From positions 1-43,328 of the forward strand of contig JAFUPV010000007.1 of the NCBI GenBank assembly GCA_017472605.1: a DNA stretch of 43,328 nt, read 5' to 3'. This document shows positions 14,214 to 24,156 of this stretch, one piece after another (position 1 is the stretch's first letter; every line of letters begins with the position of its first letter). The stretch is from Lachnospiraceae bacterium. GTDB lineage: Bacteria > Bacillota > Clostridia > Lachnospirales > Lachnospiraceae. Both the position numbers and the translations under genes were made by a program. The notes under the pieces are model-generated. The model ran no database searches and was not told the origin of the DNA. It was given only the letters and a program-made list of their open reading frames with translations.

Positions 14214-16352
14214 TTGAAGCTGTACAGTCAGAAATATATGTTGGATTATCCCAGAACAATCACACCAATGGGTAAGATTGCCGGATATCCGGTGCGCCCG
14301 GGCATGTTTGATGTCAATGGCGCAATGGCACTGCCATGCGGTGTCAATTTTACGGTTCATACGCATAACGGAACGTCGTGTGAACTGCTTCTGTTTCGCC
14401 GGGGGGCGGAGGAACCCTATGCGGTTCTGCCGTTTCCGGAGGCCTATAAGATCGGTGACGTCTATTCCATGATCGTGTTCGGACTGAACATCGAGGATTT
14501 TGAATATGCATACCGGGTAGACGGCCCCTACGATCCGGAAAACGGCCATCTGTTTGACCGCAGCCAGGTTCTTCTGGATCCCTATGCCCGCGCAGTGACA
14601 AGACCGGGAAAATGGGGAAAGCGGAAAAAGGGAAATTATCATGGACGCATTGTGAAGGATACCTTTGACTGGGGAGACATGCCGCAGTCAAACCGGGAGA
14701 TGTGCGACCTGGTCATCTATGAGCTTCATGTCAGAGGGTTTACAAAGCACAGTTCGTCCGGTGTGAAACACAAGGGAACCTTTGCCGGACTGAAAGAGAA
14801 GATTCCTTATTTAAAGGAACTGGGAATCAATGCGGTGGAGCTGATGCCGATCTGTGAGTTTGATGAACAGATGGATGTCAGAGAACATGACGGAAAGCAG
14901 CTTTGCGATTACTGGGGCTACAATACGGTTGGCTTCTTTGCGCCGAACGCGGATTATGCGTCCACAAAGGAGCATAACCATGAGGGAACGGAGCTGAAAG
15001 AGCTGATCAAGGCGCTTCATGAGAATGGAATTGAAGTAATTCTTGACGTGGTGTTCAACCATACGGCTGAGGGAAACGAGAAGGGACCGGTGTTCAGCTT
15101 CAAGGGATTTGACAATCAGATTTACTACATGCTGATGCCGGACGGATCCTACTTCAATTTCAGCGGCTGCGGAAACACACTGAACTGCAACCATCCCATT
15201 GTGCGCCAGATGATTCTGGAGTGTCTGCGCTACTGGACGGTGAACTATCGGGTGGATGGGTTCCGCTTCGATCTGGCAAGCATCCTCGGACGGAATGCGG
15301 ACGGTTCGCCGCTGAACAATCCGCCGCTTCTGGAGCTGCTGGCCTATGACCCGGTTTTGAGCAATGTAAAGCTGATCGCGGAAGCATGGGATGCCGGAGG
15401 CATGTATCAGGTCGGCCGTTTTCCTGCCAACAGACGCTGGGCGGAATGGAACGGACGGTACCGGGATGCCATGCGCGAATTTCTGAAAGGCGGCGGCTGG
15501 GAAGCGTGGAACGCTGCCTGGAGCATGTGCGGCTCCGGTGACATGTACGGCGGCTTCTATTCGGAGACAAACGGAAACTATGCCGGTTACAATTCCTGCG
15601 TGAATTTCCTGACCTGTCATGACGGCTTCACGCTGTATGACCTCTATTCCTATAATGAAAAGCACAACGAAAGCAATGGCTGGAACAACACGGACGGATC
15701 CAACGACAACCGGAGCTGGAACTGCGGCGCGGAAGGTGAGACGAAGGATCCGGAGGTTCTGAAACTCCGTTACCGCATGATCCGCAATGCCTGTGCCGTT
15801 CTGATGTGCAGCCGGGGAACGCCCATGTTTCTTGCCGGGGATGAGTTCGGAAACACGCAGTTCGGAAATAACAACTGTTATTGTCATGACGATGAATTGT
15901 CGTGGCTGGACTGGCGGCTGCTGAAAAAGAACCGGGAGCTGTTTGAATTTTTCCGCTTCATGATTGCCTTTCGTCAGGAACACCGGATCATCCGCGAAAA
16001 GCTGCCGGATGCCGTCTGCGGAGTGGAATCTCTCCATGCCCATGACCGGAATGCCGGGCTGACAAACATTCCACAGGACACACTGTATTTTGCAGTCAGC
16101 TTTGTGGGACATGATGAGAGGAAAGGCAGGGATGATCTTGTCTATGTGGCGGTGAACGCGCACTGGGAGGAATGCACGATTACGCTGCCGGATCTGGCCT
16201 GCAGCGGCAAATGGTATCTGAGCGTGGATACCTATGGCGATGAGAACGGACAGTTCTGTTTTCCGGACGGAACGGAGCGCGTGATTGACGGTGAATATGT
16301 GATGCGGCCGCGGACTGTTGCCGTGTTTACCGGACGGATTGATAAACAATAA
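14214..16352 (+). CDS. glgX: Glycogen debranching enzyme, GlgX/isoamylase type (GH13)
   Basis: A 712-residue cytoplasmic alpha-1,6-glucosidase that removes branches from glycogen or related glucans. A CBM48-like N-terminal domain (PVRPGMFDVNGAMALPCGVN, CELLLFRRG) is followed by the GH13 barrel. Region I is DVVFNHTAEG, region II FRFDLAS with nucleophile Asp353, region III IAEAWD with acid/base Glu390, and region IV FLTCHDGF with Asp470. FLAGDEFGNTQFGNNN is typical of the GlgX/isoamylase group. The TTG at 14214 is used as start because GAGGG lies about 8 bases upstream; ATG 14238 is the alternative. It is monocistronic, ending in a strong terminator. Confidence 0.93.
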   Translation: MKLYSQKYMLDYPRTITPMGKIAGYPVRPGMFDVNGAMALPCGVNFTVHTHNGTSCELLLFRRGAEEPYAVLPFPEAYKIGDVYSMIVFGLNIEDFEYAYRVDGPYDPENGHLFDRSQVLLDPYARAVTRPGKWGKRKKGNYHGRIVKDTFDWGDMPQSNREMCDLVIYELHVRGFTKHSSSGVKHKGTFAGLKEKIPYLKELGINAVELMPICEFDEQMDVREHDGKQLCDYWGYNTVGFFAPNADYASTKEHNHEGTELKELIKALHENGIEVILDVVFNHTAEGNEKGPVFSFKGFDNQIYYMLMPDGSYFNFSGCGNTLNCNHPIVRQMILECLRYWTVNYRVDGFRFDLASILGRNADGSPLNNPPLLELLAYDPVLSNVKLIAEAWDAGGMYQVGRFPANRRWAEWNGRYRDAMREFLKGGGWEAWNAAWSMCGSGDMYGGFYSETNGNYAGYNSCVNFLTCHDGFTLYDLYSYNEKHNESNGWNNTDGSNDNRSWNCGAEGETKDPEVLKLRYRMIRNACAVLMCSRGTPMFLAGDEFGNTQFGNNNCYCHDDELSWLDWRLLKKNRELFEFFRFMIAFRQEHRIIREKLPDAVCGVESLHAHDRNAGLTNIPQDTLYFAVSFVGHDERKGRDDLVYVAVNAHWEECTITLPDLACSGKWYLSVDTYGDENGQFCFPDGTERVIDGEYVMRPRTVAVFTGRIDKQ

Positions 16353-16495
16353 TTCAAGAAAAGGTCAGAAACACGTCATAAAACGTACACATTTATGCCG
16401 TAAAGTAGGAAGCGGTCAGGGAAACACACCTGGCTGAACATCATACATTTTTTTCATAATCGGTGTAAAACACCGGTATCCCTCCCCTTTTATGA

Positions 16496-16527
16496 AAAAG
16501 CCCCGCCTGCAGCGGGGCTTTTTTGTA
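16496..16527 (+). terminator. Rho-independent terminator of the debranching gene
   Basis: AAAAGCCCCGC (16496-16506) and GCGGGGCTTTT (16512-16522) form a perfect stem with a five-base loop and a T run. Between the stop codon and this point there is only a small CGGTGT-AAA-ACACCG hairpin and no gene. Confidence 0.95.
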
Positions 16528-16602
16528 AGTTACGCAAAAAAAAAAGAAAACTACCCGTTTTGGGAGTGGTATTTCAGAAAGGAATGAATTATAATGGAAA
16601 AA

Positions 16603-16642
16603 ATGACTTATTATGTGAATGGGATTTCTTGAAATAAGTCAT
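16603..16642 (+). promoter_or_regulatory. Perfect 10-bp hairpin touching the surface-protein ribosome site
   Basis: ATGACTTATT (16603-16612) and AATAAGTCAT (16633-16642) are exact complements with a 20-nt loop. The ribosome site AAAGGAGG begins at the next base. A TATAAT at 16590-16595 could be the -10. The hairpin could shield or stabilise the start of the long mRNA. Confidence 0.6.
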
Positions 16643-16659
16643 AAAGGAGGTAAAGAAGT

Positions 16660-19600
16660 ATGTTTTATCGGAAAAGTAAATGGTTGAGTTTGATACTGAC
16701 TCTGAGTCTGATACTGACATCCATTTCGTTTCCGGTGCCGATTTCGGCGGAGAATGCCGGGACAGAGGAGACTTATGAGGCATCGGTGACGATCGGTGAG
16801 GAAACCCAATCGTACAAAACGTTCGAAGAAGCGTGGGCGGCGGCAGTTGCCGATGACCAGACATTAAATGCGTTGATTACGTTGCTTTCAGATGTGGTGT
16901 TTGAAGCGAATTTATCGGATTACGATACGCATACAAATGCGACAGTAACGGTAGATCTCGATGGGCATAAATTAACAGGAGGAACACTTGGAACAAATGC
17001 CCGGTCACTGACGCTTCAAAATGGAATTGCAGACGCTGATCTATATAATCCTGCTACGGATGGTAATGCTGTATTGACTCTGAATTCGGTTACTGTAACG
17101 GCAGAAAATCTTGACTGGTATGCCGGATGTGCAGGCAGAAAAAAAGGCGGAGTGTATCTGGAGAATGCCAGTGTTTTGAATATTACCGGAAGACTTGCCA
17201 TTCAACGGATTTTGCTGGATAAGACTTGTAAGATTGAATTAAAGAACGCAGGACAGTGGAATTATGGAGATGAGGATGTGGATTTGTCTGCACTGACAGA
17301 TTACCTGCCTGAGGGGTATTCTATCGGCAAGGGTACCGACTCAGAAGGAAATCTGCTGGAAGGAACTCTGATATGCAAACCGGATGGGACATGTGCTGAG
17401 AATGTGATTTTGAAATACCGCAAGAGCCTTTCCGATCTTGATAAGGCGGGTGGAATCACGCTTGCTCTCTCCCATACCTACACCGGCAGCGCGATTACGC
17501 CTGCTGTCACAGTGACAGATACAGCGGCAAATTATACCCTTGTTCCGAGCAGCAATGGGCTGAGCACTGATTACAAGGTGGCTTACGATAACAATGTTAA
17601 TGTCGGTGACAATACCGCAACGGTAACGATTACAGCAACCGGAACAAACGGAGATCCAAATTATGCGAACTACAAAGGCAGTGCGACAAAAACGTTCTCA
17701 ATCACGCCTGCGTCGAATTCAATTATAAATGTGAACTATCCGGTCAGCTATACTTACACCGCGTCTCCCATCCAGACACCTTTGACAGCGAATTTCACGT
17801 CCGCGTCCGGCGGTGAGCTGTCCTTTGTCTGGCTGGATGCAAATGGAAATCAGCTGAATGCCAATTCTGCTCCGTCCGCAGTTGGCAATTATACACTGCA
17901 GGTGAATGCAGCCGCGGCAGGAAATTATGGGGCGGGTTGTGCCAAGTTTCCGGTGACTATTTCCTGGCTGGAAGCGGATGCGCCGGTAACGGTGATTGGA
18001 ACAACTGCAGATGCGTCGAGCGGGTACACGGCAGCGACGGGCGTGTACACTTCAGTAGACGGTCTGAGGGTTGGAAATGGTTTCAAGATTTCAACGGATG
18101 ATAAACCGGAAAACTTTTTGATCTCCTGTTACTGGGATACGGAGACAACATCCGGAACTTATACAAAAACGTATTATCTGATGAATGAAAATGGCGAGAT
18201 TACCGGACCAAAAACAATTTCATATGTCATTGACAATCCGGCAACGCTCATCCTTACATTATGTGGTTTCGGAGATAGTGGGGAATTGTGTGACTGGAGC
18301 GATGAACTGGTTTTGGCCTTTGCGGATGGTGTTACGCTGAATGTATTAAGCGGCGACCGGGAGAGTGAATCTCTGAAGGTGGATTATCAGATCGGTGCGC
18401 TGAATGCGGCTGCATGTGATCCGGGCGGAAGCTGGGTACCTCTTACTCAGACTGATTTCTATCCTGCGTCTTCTTCCAGCCCGTTGAACGGGTGGAGCTT
18501 TTCCGCTCCTATCACGCTAAGTGGTTGGACTGGAAGCGCAGATGGGACTGCCACTGTGTGGGTTCGTGTAACTGATTCTGCAGGAAATCAGACGGTGAAA
18601 TGTTTTCATACACTGCTGTATGCTTCGCCGATATTGAAATCAGAGATTTTTTATACAAAGCAGCTCACAGACGAAACCAGCGTGATCAGCCTGGGAACGC
18701 TGAATAATGGAACGAAAGCAACTGATCTGTACCTGATAACGGAGAATGGCAGCGAGGATGCGATTCCCTACAAGGTGGAAGACGATAATACCGTGACTGT
18801 TGCTTCCAGTGTATTGAATCAATATCCTTCAGGTAAGTATACGCTGAAGCTGTATGTAAAACCAGCCGTATCGGAATCCATTGAGGAGCTGCTTGCGGGA
18901 ACGGACTCGCTGTCCCGCACCGTACCGCTGACAATCAGTACCCAGTCCGGCAGCTGCCCGGTTACGGTTACAGATAAGACATGGGATGGAAATGCGATTG
19001 TACCGAACATTGATACAACACAATACGCAGAGAGTGATCTGAGCATTTCCTATAAGAAATGGGATGAAGAAGCGGGAACATACGAGAAGATAAGTTCAGC
19101 TCCCAGTGACGCAGGCAAATATCAGATCTGCGTCGAAGCCAAAGCAAACGATAACTATGCGGCGGGAAGCTGGACAGATGAATTTTTGATTAAGGCGGCA
19201 GTTTCAAAGCTGACCGTTACGACCAATGCTGCTGTTTTTACTGATTCGGGCACCGGAGTGTGGACATATGGCGATACCGCGCAGATTACCGTTTCTGTTG
19301 GCATCACCCCGACAGGAAGCGGACAGACAGAGGGGCTTGTTCCCTGTCAGGAAGGCCGGGTTGAGCTGTGGTACGGAGAGGAAAAGCTGGATGCAGTGTC
19401 TGTAACGGACGGAAAGGCTGTGCTGTCCATTGACACGACGAAGAAACTCCTGCCGGTGGGAAGCAGCACGCTGCGTGTGGAATATGTGGGAAGTGATTCG
19501 GAGGAAAAACGCAATGTAAACAATAAATCGCAGACGGTGGAGCTGGAGCTTCTGAAAAAGGAACTGACAGTTATTGCAAAACCTGTTGTTCTGACTTATG

Positions 19601-22600
19601 GTGATGCGCTGACTAACGATGGTGTGACCTGGAGCGGATTTGTGGGAACAGATGACGAAGCGACAGCGGGAATCTTTAACGAATCCCTGACCAATCTGAG
19701 TTATGTATCCAATTATACACAGTATGATCCGGTGGAAAGTGAAACGCCGTATACGATTACGCCGACAGGACTGACCAGCGATTATTATGAAATCAGCTGG
19801 CAGCCGGGAACACTGACTGTGAATCCGCTGACGGTAGAACTGGAGTGGGTAAACGGCGGAGCACCTTCCTACACGGGAATTCCCGGTCAGGTGACAGCGA
19901 ACATAACAAATCTGGTAAATGAAGATGAGGTATCGGTTGTTGTAAGCGGCGGTGTGGAAACGGAAGCCGGAACTTACAGCGCATCTGCTGTTTCTCTGAC
20001 GGGAGAGGATGCATCCAACTATGTGCTGCCTCCGCAGGGAAGCGAAAGCCTGACCTACAGCTATTCCATCGATGAGGCAACACCGCAGCTGTCCGTTTCT
20101 TCCAATCAGGAAGACGGCACCTGGACCTATGGCGAGACGATCGTTGTTGATGTAACGGTTTCGCTGGATGGAACACAGGAGCAGGGATCGATTAATACGG
20201 CGCTTGGAATGGTGAGCCTGTATGCGGGTGAGACGCTTCTTGGAACTGCTGAGAGCAGCGAAGGTCTCTTCACATTGGAAATTGATACGACAAAGAAGCA
20301 GCTGGCAGTTGGTACACACGAACTGGAGGTTGTATATTCCGGATCAGGAACAAACATTGCCGGAGCGCAGACAACGCTTCCTGTAACGATTGAAAAGCGC
20401 CCGCTGACTGTGACCGCCGGTAACGCGGCTCTGACCTATGGCGACGCGTTCAGCAAGGCATTGGATCAGATGAGAGTGACCTACAGCGGATTTGCCGGTG
20501 GAGATAATGAAACGACAGCAGGTCTCTTTACCGGAACACTGGGATATTCTTCGGAGTATGATCAGTATGATCCGGTCAAAAACTATCCGATTACAGCGGG
20601 AGGACTGACCAGCGATTATTATGAACTCAGCTGGCAGCCCGGAACGCTGACTGTGAACCCACTGACGGTACAGCTGGAGTGGGTAAACGGCGGAACCATT
20701 TCCTACACAGGAGAGGCAAGCCAGGTAACTGCCAACATAACAAATCTGGTAAATGGAGATGAAGTATCGGTTACCGTAAACGGCGGTACCGAAACCGAAG
20801 CAGGTACTTATACGGTATCCGCAGAGGAACTGACCGGAGAGGATGCAGGCAACTATGTGCTTCCGGACAACGATTCGGAAACGTCCTCCAGCTATTCAAT
20901 TGTTCAGACAACGCCGGAACTGACAGCCAATATCACAGGCGTCTGCGAATATGGAAACGTGATTACCATATCTGCAGAGGTTGTGCTTGGTCAGACAGCG
21001 GATGGCGCAAAGATCGGCGCGAAGTCCGGTACGGTTGAACTGTATGAGGGAACGAATCTTCTTGGAACGTTCGAAAGTCTGGGCAATGGCGCATACAGTC
21101 TGGAGATTGATACCGCGAAGAAGCTTCTGACAGGGGGCGAACATGTGCTGACGGTTGTATATTCCGGCGCAGGGGACAATGTGGCAAAGGCGGAAACCAC
21201 CCTGAACCTTTCCCTTGCAAAGCGTGCGCTGACGATAACGGCGGAGGATGTTACCGTTATCTACGGAGATCCGCTGACCAGCAAAGGCGTTTCCTATGAC
21301 GGACTGCTGGAGGCAGATGCTTCCGATGAGGCAGCATGGAGTGCCGGAGAATTAACCTATACCTGGAGCTATGTGCCGGGAGAAAGTACGGTTGGAGAGT
21401 ATTCGATCACGGCGAGCGGTTTGTCCAGTGATTACTATGAGATCAGTTATGAACCGGCCGTATATACGGTGAATCCGCGTGAGGTGGTTCTGAGATGGAT
21501 GGGTACAGAGACAAGAACCTATAATGCTCTGCCTTCCGGTGTATTTGCGGAGGTTGCAAACCAGGCAGAATACGATTGGATCACTGTCGTTGTGGAAGGC
21601 GGAGATCAGACCCATGTTGGTGTTCACACGGCAGAGGCGGTGCAGCTGGAAGGAACCAACAGTTCCTGCTACTACATCGGCGAAGCGGATTCCTGTTCCT
21701 ATGAAATTGTGGCAGCAGAATCGTCCATGTCTGTTGAGGTCAATTCCGGTACGAATACCTGTACATATGGAGGTCGTGTTGATGTTGCAGTCAGTGTCAA
21801 CTACGATTCCGAAGGAAACGGACAGGCAGAAGACATGCTGCCATGCGAGGAAGGTGTGGTGGAACTGTGGTACAAAGATACGCTTCTGGACAGCGCAGAG
21901 GTGGCAGGCGGTGTTGCTGTGCTTTGCTATGACACAGCAGAACGGCAGATGACTGCAGGCGAGCATGAATGGAAGGTAATCTATGTGGGAACCGACAATA
22001 TTACAGGTACTTCCCGGACGGAACCGATCACGATTCAGAAGCAGAAACTGACGGTTATCGCAGAGGATGTTGTGCTGACCTATGGCGATGAACTGACAGG
22101 AAACGGTGTTCGCTACAACGGATTCCTGGAAGGAGAGGATGAGACAACGGAAGGTCTTCTCGGCGGAACGCTGGGTTATACTTCCAATTATTCCCGGTAT
22201 GATTCCATTGGCACCTATGAGATCACACCAATGGGACTGACCAGCGACTATTACGAGATTACATATGAATCCGGCTCGCTGCTCGTAAATCCGCTGGTGG
22301 CTGAGCTGGAATGGAAGAACGCAGAAACACGTGCGTATGACGGAACAGAATCCAACGTGACATCCGTTGTGGCAAACGCGCAGAACGGGGACGAGCTTAC
22401 CGTTGTTGTGGAGCTCGGTACGAACATGTTCGTGGGAACACATACCGCATATGCGTCCAGTATCGAAGGTCCGCAGGCTGATAATTACAGTCTGCCCGAT
22501 GTTATAACTCAGGATTACACGATTGTGCGTGGTAAGTCGGCATTTGTTTCAATTTTGAAAGACAGCGAAAGCTATGTTTATGGAGATACCATTTGTGTAA

Positions 22601-23925
22601 CTGCTCAGGTGACAGCGACAGGTGAAGCTGCTGAGGAAGAAGTTGTAGTAACGGCTGGTGTAGAGGAAGATATGGAAACGTTTGTTGAGGATCAGATGAT
22701 TCTTTACTACGGAGAAACCCGGATTGGTACTCCGGTAAGTGTGACAGATGGTCAGGCAGAGATGAACTATGATACAATCGCTAAAGTTCTTACGGTTGGA
22801 GAGCATGTTCTTACTGTTGTCTATACCGGCAACAGCGACTTGAAGGGAACAACTGGAACGATTACGGTTGTGGTACAGCCGAAGCCGGTTACTGTGGCAG
22901 CAGATGATCAGAATAAGCAGGAAGGCGAAGCGGATCCAGAGCTGACATGGCGTGAGTACGATGTCGTGGAAGGCGACGAGCTGGCAGTTTCCATTTCCCG
23001 TGAGGAGGGAGAGGAAGTCGGTGAATATGCGATCATCGTCAGTGAGGAAGAAGGAGAGAATCCGTTCTATGACATTACATTTGAGAATGGTATCCTGACC
23101 ATTGAAGAGGTGGAAACTACTGAGGAAGAGACGGAAGAAGTGACTACCGAAGTAGTAACACCGGAAGAGACGCCGGAAGAAACAACCGAGGAAGTGACAA
23201 CGGAGGAAGTAACGACGGAGGAAGTGACAACCGAGGAAGTAACGACGGAAGAAGTGACAACCGAGGAAGTAACAACCGAGGAAGTAACAACTGAGGAAGA
23301 GACGACTGAGGAAGAGACGACGGAAGAAGTAACGACCGAAGAAGAGACGACTGAGGAAGTAACAATCGAGGAAGAGACGACGGAGGAAGTAACAACCGAG
23401 GAAGAGACGACGGAAGAAGTAACGACCGAAGAAGAGACGACTGAGGAAGTAACAATCGAGGAAGAGACGACGGAGGAAGTAACAACCGAGGAAGAGACGA
23501 CTGAGGAAGAAACGACTGAGGAAGTAACAACCGAGGAAGAGACGTCTGAGGAAGTAACAACCGAGGAAGAGACGACTGAGAAAGTAACGACCGAAGAGGC
23601 AACCACCGAGGAAGTAACGACCGAAGAGGCGACAACTGCGGAAGCAACCACTGCGGAGGCGACAACTGCGGAAGCAACCACTGCGGAGGCGACAACTGCG
23701 GAAGCAACCACCGCGGAAACGACAACTGCGGAAGCTGCCACAGAGGGAACAACTGCTGCAGCGGAGACAACTACCGCCGCAGAGCGGATGGAAGAGCCGA
23801 TTCTCGGAATTGAGGATCATGCCGGTGCTGTGGGAATGTTCCTGCTGGCATCAGGCGGACTTCTTCTTGCAGTGGCATTCTGGCTGCAGATGACCATGGG
23901 AAGAAGAAAAGAAGAGAACGAATAA
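16660..23925 (+). CDS. Giant modular surface protein with Ig-like and MBG-type repeats
   Basis: A 2421-residue exported protein. The signal peptide (KSKWLSLILTLSLILTSISF, cut after ISA) is followed by about 220 residues I cannot place, then several Ig-like segments. From residue about 847 five modules of about 270 residues repeat, starting near residues 847, 1143, 1420, 1689 and 1961. Each has an Ig-like half (TWTYGETIVV..., ending KRPLTVTA) and an MBG/YDG-like half (LTYGDAL, GLTSDYYEISWQPGTLTVNPL). A short last MBG domain leads to a Thr/Glu tract (about 2152-2377), then a membrane helix from about 2389 and GRRKEENE. I see no LPXTG. This is a stalk-like adhesin or wall protein; its ligand is unknown. 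Confidence 0.9.
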   Translation: MFYRKSKWLSLILTLSLILTSISFPVPISAENAGTEETYEASVTIGEETQSYKTFEEAWAAAVADDQTLNALITLLSDVVFEANLSDYDTHTNATVTVDLDGHKLTGGTLGTNARSLTLQNGIADADLYNPATDGNAVLTLNSVTVTAENLDWYAGCAGRKKGGVYLENASVLNITGRLAIQRILLDKTCKIELKNAGQWNYGDEDVDLSALTDYLPEGYSIGKGTDSEGNLLEGTLICKPDGTCAENVILKYRKSLSDLDKAGGITLALSHTYTGSAITPAVTVTDTAANYTLVPSSNGLSTDYKVAYDNNVNVGDNTATVTITATGTNGDPNYANYKGSATKTFSITPASNSIINVNYPVSYTYTASPIQTPLTANFTSASGGELSFVWLDANGNQLNANSAPSAVGNYTLQVNAAAAGNYGAGCAKFPVTISWLEADAPVTVIGTTADASSGYTAATGVYTSVDGLRVGNGFKISTDDKPENFLISCYWDTETTSGTYTKTYYLMNENGEITGPKTISYVIDNPATLILTLCGFGDSGELCDWSDELVLAFADGVTLNVLSGDRESESLKVDYQIGALNAAACDPGGSWVPLTQTDFYPASSSSPLNGWSFSAPITLSGWTGSADGTATVWVRVTDSAGNQTVKCFHTLLYASPILKSEIFYTKQLTDETSVISLGTLNNGTKATDLYLITENGSEDAIPYKVEDDNTVTVASSVLNQYPSGKYTLKLYVKPAVSESIEELLAGTDSLSRTVPLTISTQSGSCPVTVTDKTWDGNAIVPNIDTTQYAESDLSISYKKWDEEAGTYEKISSAPSDAGKYQICVEAKANDNYAAGSWTDEFLIKAAVSKLTVTTNAAVFTDSGTGVWTYGDTAQITVSVGITPTGSGQTEGLVPCQEGRVELWYGEEKLDAVSVTDGKAVLSIDTTKKLLPVGSSTLRVEYVGSDSEEKRNVNNKSQTVELELLKKELTVIAKPVVLTYGDALTNDGVTWSGFVGTDDEATAGIFNESLTNLSYVSNYTQYDPVESETPYTITPTGLTSDYYEISWQPGTLTVNPLTVELEWVNGGAPSYTGIPGQVTANITNLVNEDEVSVVVSGGVETEAGTYSASAVSLTGEDASNYVLPPQGSESLTYSYSIDEATPQLSVSSNQEDGTWTYGETIVVDVTVSLDGTQEQGSINTALGMVSLYAGETLLGTAESSEGLFTLEIDTTKKQLAVGTHELEVVYSGSGTNIAGAQTTLPVTIEKRPLTVTAGNAALTYGDAFSKALDQMRVTYSGFAGGDNETTAGLFTGTLGYSSEYDQYDPVKNYPITAGGLTSDYYELSWQPGTLTVNPLTVQLEWVNGGTISYTGEASQVTANITNLVNGDEVSVTVNGGTETEAGTYTVSAEELTGEDAGNYVLPDNDSETSSSYSIVQTTPELTANITGVCEYGNVITISAEVVLGQTADGAKIGAKSGTVELYEGTNLLGTFESLGNGAYSLEIDTAKKLLTGGEHVLTVVYSGAGDNVAKAETTLNLSLAKRALTITAEDVTVIYGDPLTSKGVSYDGLLEADASDEAAWSAGELTYTWSYVPGESTVGEYSITASGLSSDYYEISYEPAVYTVNPREVVLRWMGTETRTYNALPSGVFAEVANQAEYDWITVVVEGGDQTHVGVHTAEAVQLEGTNSSCYYIGEADSCSYEIVAAESSMSVEVNSGTNTCTYGGRVDVAVSVNYDSEGNGQAEDMLPCEEGVVELWYKDTLLDSAEVAGGVAVLCYDTAERQMTAGEHEWKVIYVGTDNITGTSRTEPITIQKQKLTVIAEDVVLTYGDELTGNGVRYNGFLEGEDETTEGLLGGTLGYTSNYSRYDSIGTYEITPMGLTSDYYEITYESGSLLVNPLVAELEWKNAETRAYDGTESNVTSVVANAQNGDELTVVVELGTNMFVGTHTAYASSIEGPQADNYSLPDVITQDYTIVRGKSAFVSILKDSESYVYGDTICVTAQVTATGEAAEEEVVVTAGVEEDMETFVEDQMILYYGETRIGTPVSVTDGQAEMNYDTIAKVLTVGEHVLTVVYTGNSDLKGTTGTITVVVQPKPVTVAADDQNKQEGEADPELTWREYDVVEGDELAVSISREEGEEVGEYAIIVSEEEGENPFYDITFENGILTIEEVETTEEETEEVTTEVVTPEETPEETTEEVTTEEVTTEEVTTEEVTTEEVTTEEVTTEEVTTEEETTEEETTEEVTTEEETTEEVTIEEETTEEVTTEEETTEEVTTEEETTEEVTIEEETTEEVTTEEETTEEETTEEVTTEEETSEEVTTEEETTEKVTTEEATTEEVTTEEATTAEATTAEATTAEATTAEATTAEATTAETTTAEAATEGTTAAAETTTAAERMEEPILGIEDHAGAVGMFLLASGGLLLAVAFWLQMTMGRRKEENE
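19200..22900 (+). repeat. Five ~820-bp coding modules in the surface protein gene
   Basis: Homologous modules begin near 19200, 20088, 20918, 21724 and 22540. The second and third MBG halves are the most alike (both contain GLTSDYYE, SWQPGTLTVNPLTV and LEWVNGG), indicating recent duplication. Confidence 0.85.
23113..23780 (+). repeat. Low-complexity Thr/Glu then Thr/Ala repeat tract
   Basis: About 220 codons built from TTEEV and TTEEE pentapeptides (15-bp units, some 30- and 60-bp higher-order blocks), turning near 23625 into TTAEA units. The period is a multiple of three, so length changes would keep the frame. Long open frames on the opposite strand are by-products of this bias. Confidence 0.95.
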
Positions 23926-23962
23926 AACAGCTTTTCCCGGCGTCAGGCCGGGATGAGGAAAT

Positions 23963-23998
23963 GGGGAAAGTGAGGTGAAACTGACTTTCCCCTTTTTT
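23963..23998 (+). terminator. Rho-independent terminator of the surface protein gene
   Basis: GGGGAAAGT (23963-23971) pairs with ACTTTCCCC (23984-23992), followed by six T residues. Confidence 0.9.
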
Positions 23999-24042
23999 CA
24001 TTCATTTCTCCGGCACAGAACCGAATGCAGAAAGATTCCTGA

Positions 24043-24071
24043 TTGTCAACAGACTTTGTTTCCTGTATAAT
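24043..24071 (+). promoter_or_regulatory. Promoter of the DUF362 gene
   Basis: TTGTCA (24043-24048), 17 bp, TATAAT (24066-24071). It overlaps the upstream open frame, showing that the true start codon is the later ATG 24157. Confidence 0.85.
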
Positions 24072-24156
24072 CAAATCAGAAGAAAGCGCACTGAGCCCGG
24101 CTGTGAAAGGGAAGAAGAAGACAGTGTCGCTTCGCAGGATAGGAGGAGGCAGAAGC

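Noticed and set aside
23067-23820. Long reverse-strand open frames opposite the Thr/Glu tract
   Set aside because: They come from the repetitive codon composition of the coding strand; the translations are low-complexity Ser/Val or Leu/Pro runs with no start signals.
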